From NCBI GenBank assembly GCA_947502635.1, contig CANNAN010000008.1:186001-250000 (forward strand): DNA of 64,000 bases. The letters run 5' to 3'. This document shows, one piece after another, positions 58,573-64,000 of this stretch. Each line of letters starts with the position of its first letter. The stretch's first letter is position 1. Under the pieces are notes generated by a model. It worked only from the letters and a program-made list of their open reading frames with translations, did no database searches and was not told the origin of the DNA. The stretch comes from an uncultured Flavobacteriaceae bacterium. Its GTDB lineage: Bacteria; Bacteroidota; Bacteroidia; Flavobacteriales; Flavobacteriaceae. The translations under genes were made by a program, and so were the position numbers.

Positions 58573-59514
58573 TTAAGCAAAAGCAGCTGCCACTTTTCTT
58601 TTTCCTGAATTAGGAGTCCAGTTGTTTGTAGCATGAGTCCATGTTTGGTTGTTTTGAATAATGAGGTCACCTTTCTGTAATTTCCGAGTCACTTTACAAT
58701 TAAAGAGCTCTGCATATTGTACTCCAGAGTTCCAGACTCTTCTATTTGAAGCATTATCAAATTGTTCAAGCGTCATTAAGTTGCTTTCAGAATTTTTAAG
58801 TAATTCGGCTTTTTTTAATAAACTATAAAATTCTGAAGCAGAGTCAAAATCTGAGCTTGCTACACTGTCCCAATATGAGAATAATTGGGTATTTAGAATT
58901 ACGGAATGATTTTTCTCTAATGTTTGTAAAACTTCTACCAGTTGTACGCCTTCTAGTTCCGTATCATGCACTTTTAGAATACGATCTTCGTCTTTAACAA
59001 TATCTTCTGGTATATTGATATGAAACATCATTTTGGCCATAGAAATTTGTTCAGGCGTTAATTCAATATTTCCAAGTTTAACCTTTAACTTAACCTCTTT
59101 TAGAGTTTCCCAGGCCTTACTATTTTGGTTCACATTCATTAAAATAGATTCTCCTCCATCTGTTGTATTTTCATAACAATAAAAAGAAGCTAATTGTGTG
59201 TTACCAGATTGAGAGCCCTCAGAATGTGGAGGTATAAACTCAAAATTACTTCTTGAGTTTACACTCATAAAATAATGACCAATATTTTCGCGATGCCCTT
59301 GAATTGAGGCAAATCCAGCCTGAGTTTCTAAACTGGTTTTAAGATTAAAAACCGTTGCCGTTTTTTCTAAAATAGTATCGGCCTCATTGGAACTTACATT
59401 TTGTATCAGTATAATTTGATCATCTATTAAAGCCTCTTTTATTAAATTTGTTAAATCTGTATTATTCTTGCCTAATACAGTTATTTTATTTTGTTTTTCA
59501 GGAATTATAGACAT
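58573..59514 (-). CDS. Second TauD/TfdA-like Fe(II)/2-oxoglutarate oxygenase
   Basis: This 313-residue protein carries the superfamily's proximal iron motif in FIPPHSEGSQSG (H-x-E near residue 97). The distal histidine lies in NNQTWTHATNNW near 294, followed by a basic residue in GKRKVAAAFA. It differs clearly from the first oxygenase of the cluster: shorter, with a different core. The two are therefore not recent copies. The gene is convergent with the NRPS operon and 67 bp downstream of the amidase gene, so it is probably expressed with the amidase. It could hydroxylate a second amino acid (Asn or Asp) or the lipid chain. Its place at the cluster edge supports a tailoring role but does not prove it. 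Confidence 0.8.
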   Translation of the reverse strand: MSIIPEKQNKITVLGKNNTDLTNLIKEALIDDQIILIQNVSSNEADTILEKTATVFNLKTSLETQAGFASIQGHRENIGHYFMSVNSRSNFEFIPPHSEGSQSGNTQLASFYCYENTTDGGESILMNVNQNSKAWETLKEVKLKVKLGNIELTPEQISMAKMMFHINIPEDIVKDEDRILKVHDTELEGVQLVEVLQTLEKNHSVILNTQLFSYWDSVASSDFDSASEFYSLLKKAELLKNSESNLMTLEQFDNASNRRVWNSGVQYAELFNCKVTRKLQKGDLIIQNNQTWTHATNNWTPNSGKRKVAAAFA

Positions 59515-59581
59515 GTCTTGTTGGGTTGTCGTTGTGATTTATACATAGTTTTTAAAAATAAATTATAGGTATTATATTAAG

Positions 59582-61549
59582 TTAATGAATTGTGTTGGTA
59601 AAATGCCATTCCAATTCATAATAACCAGATGCTACTGTCATGTAATTGGCGCCCAGCGTAATGAGATAAGTTTTGTTTTTTTGAACTTCTAAGGTTATAG
59701 ATGTGTTTTTTGTAATAAAATCCCATTGTGCTGGTTCTAAGAGTTGCAAGTTTTTTAATGTGGTTCCTGTGTAAATTGCCATATCATAAATATGTCTATG
59801 ACTTTTTTGAGTGGAGATTTTAAGGTATCCATCATTATTTGCTTCATATGTAAACCAGACACTTCGGTCTATGTTTCTTGGACTAAAACGAGGTTCGTAA
59901 GCCTCTATACCAGCCCGAGATAAATTTCCATTTAACATACCACTTGAATTTTCTAATAAAAGCCGTTTTTCGAAAAGATTATTTTCTGGAATAGAAGGAA
60001 AGTCTGTTTTTAATTCAGGGATCCTTTGATTCAAATCAGGTAATTTTCTGTGTTGTGTTTCTTTTTCAAAATCATGAGCAAAAGCCAAGAGTATATCTTC
60101 AGAAAAAGGTCGGCCTAAAAAAGAGATTCCTATAGGTAGCCCATTAGAATAATAACCTGCTGGAATAGTGATTTCTGGAAGACCACTAAAACTGGCAATT
60201 TCTGGTTTGCCTTTGTTTTCGATAAAATGAGAGTCTTGATGACTTTCCAATACGAGTTTATCAGGAATAATAGTCGTTGTAGGAAAAGCGATAAAGTCCA
60301 AACCATTGTCATCCATTATTGTGATAATTCCTTCTCGCTGTTCAGACATAAAACGATGATGAGCTTCTTGTACATAACTATTAGATACTGAATGATTTTC
60401 TACAGAAAATTGCTCGATCCCATTTGCAGTTCTCGTCTTAAAGTGTGGTAATAAAGTTGGAACGATTGAGAACCAAGCTGCATGCGCTAGTTGATTAATT
60501 GATTTTATTGGCGAATCAGCAGATAGGTTTTTTAGATAATGATCCAATGCCCAAACTCGTGAAGCATTTAATAGCTTTTGGTCTTCTTTTCTTCCTCCTG
60601 TATATGGTTTCTGTTCAAGGATTAAATGGTCAATGATACGTGCCCCTTTTTTCTTTAAAAAAGAAATATTTTCTTCTATAATGCGATCAACTTCAGTGTT
60701 AAAACCAAAAAAACCTGCTCTTGATATCCCAATGCTTGCCTCACTAATTTTTTTGGAATTAATAGCATTTAAACAGTTATTAATTGGGCGGTCTTTTAAT
60801 TGTGTATAGATATCTTGAGGATCTTCTGAGGCTAAGATATCAATTACGATAGCAGCATCTTCAGCAAATCGCGTTATGGGGCCAACAGTATCAATATGTA
60901 TATCTCCTGGAATAATTCCTGATCTACTTATAAGCCCAAAAGTAGGTTTTAATCCAAACAAAGAAGTTGCCGAAACAGGGAATCTTATAGAAGAAATAGT
61001 GTCTGTCCCTATTGAAAAAACAGCAAAATCTGAAGCTATAGCCGCTGCAGGACCACTAGAAGATCCACCAGCAAAATAGTCAAGTTTATAGGGGTTTCTA
61101 ACGCCACCACCTCGGCCACTAATAATACCATTACAACAAGACATTTCATCCATGTTTCCTTTGCCCAATATTATGGCTCCAGCTTTCCTTAATCGACTAA
61201 TTATAGTGGCGTCCTCTTTAGGTTTTGCATCCATTAGTAAATAAGAACCGTTCGTTGTTCTCATTTTATCTGCTGTCGCTATATTGTCTTTAACAATAAT
61301 TGGAATACCATGAATATGACTTCTTATTTTACCATTTTTTCGTTCTAAATCTAAAGAATGTGCTATAACTATAGCATCTGGGTTAACTTCTAAGATGCTA
61401 TTTATAGTTGGTCCCGATTTATCGTAAGTATATATTCTGTCTAAATAAAATTGAGTGAGGTTTTCTGCAGTCATTTTTTCGGTTATCATCAATTGTTGAA
61501 GTTGAAGAATCGTTTTTCCTAAAATCATTTCTGCATTGATTTTTTTCAT
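59582..61549 (-). CDS. Amidase-signature enzyme with a C-terminal beta-sandwich
   Basis: This 655-residue protein has an amidase-signature domain (residues 1-520). The catalytic Lys is in PIIVKDNIAT near 90, the serine-rich loop is GGSSSGPAAAIAS near 163, and the nucleophile region is GTDTISSIRFP near 184. In most members the last motif is GTDTGGSIR; here the two glycines are Ile-Ser, while the following Ser is kept. A C-terminal domain of about 120 residues (starting AYEPRFSPRNIDRSVWFTYE) looks like a secreted-type beta-sandwich, yet no N-terminal signal peptide is visible. The enzyme probably hydrolyses an amide bond. In this setting it could act on the lipopeptide (deamidation, ring opening, resistance), or it may be unrelated. 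It precedes the second oxygenase gene in the same direction by 67 bp. Confidence 0.82.
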   Translation of the reverse strand: MKKINAEMILGKTILQLQQLMITEKMTAENLTQFYLDRIYTYDKSGPTINSILEVNPDAIVIAHSLDLERKNGKIRSHIHGIPIIVKDNIATADKMRTTNGSYLLMDAKPKEDATIISRLRKAGAIILGKGNMDEMSCCNGIISGRGGGVRNPYKLDYFAGGSSSGPAAAIASDFAVFSIGTDTISSIRFPVSATSLFGLKPTFGLISRSGIIPGDIHIDTVGPITRFAEDAAIVIDILASEDPQDIYTQLKDRPINNCLNAINSKKISEASIGISRAGFFGFNTEVDRIIEENISFLKKKGARIIDHLILEQKPYTGGRKEDQKLLNASRVWALDHYLKNLSADSPIKSINQLAHAAWFSIVPTLLPHFKTRTANGIEQFSVENHSVSNSYVQEAHHRFMSEQREGIITIMDDNGLDFIAFPTTTIIPDKLVLESHQDSHFIENKGKPEIASFSGLPEITIPAGYYSNGLPIGISFLGRPFSEDILLAFAHDFEKETQHRKLPDLNQRIPELKTDFPSIPENNLFEKRLLLENSSGMLNGNLSRAGIEAYEPRFSPRNIDRSVWFTYEANNDGYLKISTQKSHRHIYDMAIYTGTTLKNLQLLEPAQWDFITKNTSITLEVQKNKTYLITLGANYMTVASGYYELEWHFTNTIH

Positions 61550-61631
61550 AAAGTTGGGTTATTGAAATGTCTAATCGATTATTTATTAGTTGTTTATAAG
61601 TGGGTTTTATGAAATCGAATTTTTGTTAAAA

Positions 61632-61639
61632 CAAACCTA
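61632..61639 (-). promoter_or_regulatory. Possible -7 element for the amidase-oxygenase pair
   Basis: On the minus strand these bases read TAGGTTTG, matching TAnnTTTG, 82 nt upstream of the amidase start. The nearest TTTG-like -33 candidate is about 26 nt away, which is longer than usual, so support is partial. Confidence 0.35.
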
Positions 61640-61766
61640 AAACAATCACTTAATTAACCTTTAATCAAAATAGTGATTCACTAAATATTGTAAGATAATT
61701 CTTTTTAAATAAATAAGCAAAAACAACTAATAAAATAAGTAAAATCTTAAAAAAATAGAGCTATTA

Positions 61767-61799
61767 TTTAGGAGGATTTATTTTTAAGAAGTATATTTG
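61767..61799 (+). promoter_or_regulatory. Promoter of the FAD-dependent oxidase gene
   Basis: TATATTTG at 61792-61799 matches the TAnnTTTG consensus exactly. A TTTAG sequence at 61767-61771 lies about 20 nt upstream as an imperfect -33 element. Transcription would start near 61806, about 39 nt before the ATG at 61845. Confidence 0.55.
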
Positions 61800-61844
61800 A
61801 GAAGCTTGGAAGCTAATAAAGTGTTTTTTTAGAGACTAAAAAGC

Positions 61845-63827
61845 ATGCAAATTAATCCCAAATCAAAAGCGTTCGAATGGCGTAAACGTAATTTAGAATT
61901 CACTAATTCACCAATAAACCATAAATCAACGATGAAACAAAAAATAGGAAAAGTAAGCTTAAAAAATTCAGGATTATTTCTTGCTAAAATACAGTTTAAA
62001 TATACAGATGGACAAGGTGTAGAAAAACTTTCTGAAAAATCTGAAAATATTGTCACAAGCCAAACCAATGTTGTAGATCCAGGAGAACTGGGGGTGCCAG
62101 ATGGAGCAAGTATAACATTAAAAGTAGATGTTGTATTAGGAAATGATAATACAGCTTCAAACAGTTTTTTATATGAGAAAAGCAATACGCTTTATGCTAA
62201 TTACGAAATAGAAGGAACTATATTTAGTAACACATTAACTTTTCTAAATGTGGCTGAACCAGTTTGGGAAAATTGGAGTAAAAATCTTGTTTATCAGGCT
62301 TCTGGGAGCGATCAATCGTACTTTTATCCTGTAAACAAATCTGAACTCCAAACTATTCTTGGTAAAACAAGCACTTTAGGTATCGCTTCTGTTCGTGTTT
62401 CTGGTCAGCGACATTCGCAACCTCCATTGGTAGCAGATGATAATCGTGAAAACAATGTAGATACACCATTAACTTGGATAATTGACTTATCATGTTATAA
62501 AGACCTAGGTGAACATGGTGATGAAAAAATGGTATTCAATGATTCTGGAACAACTGTAACTGTAAATACAGGTGTACGTGAGGATGAACTAGGAGAATTT
62601 TTAACAGCAAATAATAAAATGTTTCCAACGGTAAGCGCAGGCGGATTCTTTAGTATAGGAGGCATGATCGCAGTTGATGTTAACGGGGCGACAGTAGATT
62701 CGCCAATTTTTGCTGAAACGGCTTGTGCATTCACTATCATGGGACAAGATGGAAATGAAACGACAATTGATATAGATACTACAGCTGGTGGTGATTTTAA
62801 GGCCATTCAATTTGCCCGCGTATCCTTAGGAGCTCTTGGGATTGTAACTTCGGTTACGCTTAATATTTTAGATAGACCATATGCTAATACATTGAATGCA
62901 AGTAAAGAATCTTTTGTATTATCGACAGAGGAAGAATTTGTTAATAAGTTCAAAACTTTATTAACGACACATGATAGAGTTGAGACATTTTTTAACCCAT
63001 ATTCTGGCAAATATATGTCATTGATTTGGGATATAGATAATTCGCCATCACCAACAGTAGCTAATAACGCATCATCAGTACCAACGGCATGTGAGCTGGC
63101 AGACGAAGGTGAATATGGAGCTCCAAATGAAGGTCCTATTGCAGAACCATTGGCAGAAGCAGTGGCACTTAAAATTCAAAAATCAGGAAGTAAATTATTG
63201 GCTTCTGGTTTATTAGATTTAGCCTATTTGGCAATTGAAGGTATGTTTAAAACGGCACAGGAAAATTATTCAGATATGTGGTTAACTAAAGCGGCAAGAG
63301 TGATCTTTATGTCTTATTTTGTCGAGCTACCAGGAGGCATTACAGATGAAGGTTTGAGTCAGGCATGGAAGGGATTGAATGCAGTAACGGAAAGATTAAA
63401 TGCTTCAGATTCTTTCATGATTGCTGGTCCTATGGAATTTCGTTTTATGAAAGGAGGCGATGCAGTAATGGCTGGAACTTACAATGAAAACAGTGATACT
63501 ACCTATATTAACCTTGATTTAATTGGCTTTACTGATGGAAATGTGGAACCTGCAGATTATTCTCCAGAATTGTTGCAATTCTTTGCTGATATTGAACGCG
63601 AATGGGTTGACCTTGGAGGATTACCACATAATGGAAAAATGTATGGGTTTTACGACCCTTCAGCTGCTATAGGCACACATACAGCTCCGTTTAACCAAGC
63701 ATTTCTAAAGAGTCTTACTCAAAGCAGAATTGAAAGAGTTACTGCTTTTGATAATTATCGTAAACAACTTGATCCAAATAATGTGTTTAGTAACAAATAC
63801 GTAAAAACATTATTGAGCATAACGTAG
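61845..63827 (+). CDS. FAD-dependent oxidase of the vanillyl-alcohol-oxidase superfamily with an extra N-terminal beta domain
   Basis: This protein is 660 residues from the ATG at 61845. A second ATG at 61932 would remove 29 charged residues and fits the following domain equally well. Residues about 30-130 form a beta-rich domain (KIGKVSLKNSGLFLAKIQFKY) that I do not recognise. The FAD-binding domain (FAD_binding_4 type) has VRVSGQRHSQPP near 185 and GGFFSIGGMIAVDVNGA near 265. The C-terminal segment RKQLDPNNVFSNKY is typical of sugar-lactone or sterol oxidases of this superfamily. It probably oxidises an alcohol with oxygen; the substrate is unknown. No signal peptide is seen. It is divergent from the amidase, has its own promoter and ends in a strong terminator, so membership in the lipopeptide cluster is uncertain. 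Confidence 0.8.
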   Translation: MQINPKSKAFEWRKRNLEFTNSPINHKSTMKQKIGKVSLKNSGLFLAKIQFKYTDGQGVEKLSEKSENIVTSQTNVVDPGELGVPDGASITLKVDVVLGNDNTASNSFLYEKSNTLYANYEIEGTIFSNTLTFLNVAEPVWENWSKNLVYQASGSDQSYFYPVNKSELQTILGKTSTLGIASVRVSGQRHSQPPLVADDNRENNVDTPLTWIIDLSCYKDLGEHGDEKMVFNDSGTTVTVNTGVREDELGEFLTANNKMFPTVSAGGFFSIGGMIAVDVNGATVDSPIFAETACAFTIMGQDGNETTIDIDTTAGGDFKAIQFARVSLGALGIVTSVTLNILDRPYANTLNASKESFVLSTEEEFVNKFKTLLTTHDRVETFFNPYSGKYMSLIWDIDNSPSPTVANNASSVPTACELADEGEYGAPNEGPIAEPLAEAVALKIQKSGSKLLASGLLDLAYLAIEGMFKTAQENYSDMWLTKAARVIFMSYFVELPGGITDEGLSQAWKGLNAVTERLNASDSFMIAGPMEFRFMKGGDAVMAGTYNENSDTTYINLDLIGFTDGNVEPADYSPELLQFFADIEREWVDLGGLPHNGKMYGFYDPSAAIGTHTAPFNQAFLKSLTQSRIERVTAFDNYRKQLDPNNVFSNKYVKTLLSIT

Positions 63828-63923
63828 AATACATTAAAGACCGTTGCAAGGAGTTGTATATTTTTTTAGGTCTCGCCAGAGGTAGGTTCATACATATGAT
63901 ATGAAATAGTATTTTATAAAAAT

Positions 63924-63956
63924 AAAACCCTGTAAATTATTTTATTACAGGGTTTT
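63924..63956 (+). terminator. Rho-independent terminator after the FAD oxidase gene
   Basis: AAAACCCTGTAA (63924-63935) pairs exactly with TTACAGGGTTTT (63945-63956) as a 12-bp stem with a 9-nt AT-rich loop. Its 3' arm runs into a T stretch ending at 63957. It lies about 100 nt after the stop at 63827. This is the strongest terminator in the window. Confidence 0.85.
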
Positions 63957-64000
63957 TAGTGAGTTTTAATACTCAATAAGTGGAGTCGGAGACAACGACC

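Larger units (their letters stand above)
8905..59514. other. Hybrid PKS/NRPS biosynthetic gene cluster for an iturin-like lipopeptide
   Basis: The core runs from the carbamoyltransferase (8905) to the second TauD-like oxygenase (59514). The amidase up to 61549 is a likely member. It contains a fatty acyl-AMP ligase, three ketosynthases, one acyltransferase, two ketoreductases, one GSA-type aminotransferase, seven peptidyl carrier modules with six adenylation domains, one epimerase and one terminal thioesterase. It also has a type II thioesterase, a phosphopantetheinyl transferase and a peptide exporter. Reading the modules in order gives beta-amino fatty acid-Asn-Tyr-(D)Asn-Ser-X-Asp-Thr. No regulator gene is visible inside it. 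The two operons diverge from the 19.5-20.1 kb region, and a third transcription start is needed near 23.3 kb. Confidence 0.85.

Noticed and set aside
63978-64000. A GC-richer sequence at the right edge (AAGTGGAGTCGGAGACAACG) that looks like the 3' end of a minus-strand tRNA, and shares 12 nt with 1297-1308.
   Set aside because: The expected T-loop sequence (NTTYGAA on this strand) does not follow at the right distance, and the 1297 copy has no tRNA fold. A shared 12-mer is not significant in 64 kb.
1-64000. CRISPR arrays, insertion sequences, integrases or att sites marking transfer of the cluster.
   Set aside because: No spaced direct repeats, transposase or recombinase sequence, or terminal inverted repeats were seen anywhere in the window. 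The high similarity between A domains reflects family relationship, not mobile repeats.

Overview
The window looks like a chromosomal segment of a marine, alga-associated member of the Flavobacteriaceae (Bacteroidota). It is AT-rich. Two secreted proteins end in type IX secretion sorting tails, and one of these is a GH86-type red-algal galactanase. There is a DUF3078 outer-membrane protein, and several intergenic regions carry Bacteroidota-type promoter elements (TTTG, about 19 nt, TAnnTTTG).

Layout. 1-1.8 kb: the end of a probable patatin-like protein and a GNAT acetyltransferase. 2.05-8.6 kb: a carbohydrate region with a surface lipoprotein, a GH86 agarase/porphyranase-like enzyme and a right-handed beta-helix (pectate-lyase-like) protein. 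8.9-59.5 kb: one large hybrid PKS/NRPS lipopeptide cluster, which dominates the window. A minus-strand operon (19.5 to 8.9 kb) encodes an SPFH membrane protein, a SyrD/PvdE-type peptide exporter, a FAAL-ACP-KS-AT-KR-ACP loading/extension protein and a NodU-type carbamoyltransferase. A divergent plus-strand group (20.1-22.2 kb) encodes a DUF697 protein, a 59-aa membrane protein, a type II thioesterase and a phosphopantetheinyl transferase. The main plus-strand operon (23.35-58.44 kb) encodes KS-KR-ACP, KS-ACP-aminotransferase-C, a SyrP/TauD-like oxygenase, three NRPSs, a class II aldolase-like protein and a terminal NRPS with a thioesterase. A second TauD-like oxygenase and an amidase follow on the minus strand (58.6-61.5 kb). 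A FAD-dependent oxidase faces away at 61.8-63.8 kb.

How it works (inferred from domain order and specificity residues read by eye). A fatty acid is activated by the FAAL, extended three times (two ketoreductions), and its last beta-keto group is transaminated. This gives a 3-amino-5,7-dihydroxy fatty acid. Seven carrier-protein modules then add Asn, Tyr (or Phe), D-Asn, Ser, an unknown residue (this module has no adenylation domain), Asp and Thr, and a thioesterase releases the product. A beta-amino fatty acid plus a heptapeptide that starts Asn-Tyr-D-Asn is the plan of the Bacillus iturin/mycosubtilin lipopeptides, which I would not expect in Bacteroidota.

The most unusual feature is that each of the three Asn/Asp adenylation domains, and none of the others, is preceded by an extra condensation-like domain that has lost its catalytic histidines. 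With two Fe(II)/2-oxoglutarate oxygenases in the cluster, this resembles the 'interface' domains used for beta-hydroxylation of carrier-bound aspartate. The product may therefore be a carbamoylated, beta-hydroxy-Asx-containing iturin-like lipopeptide.
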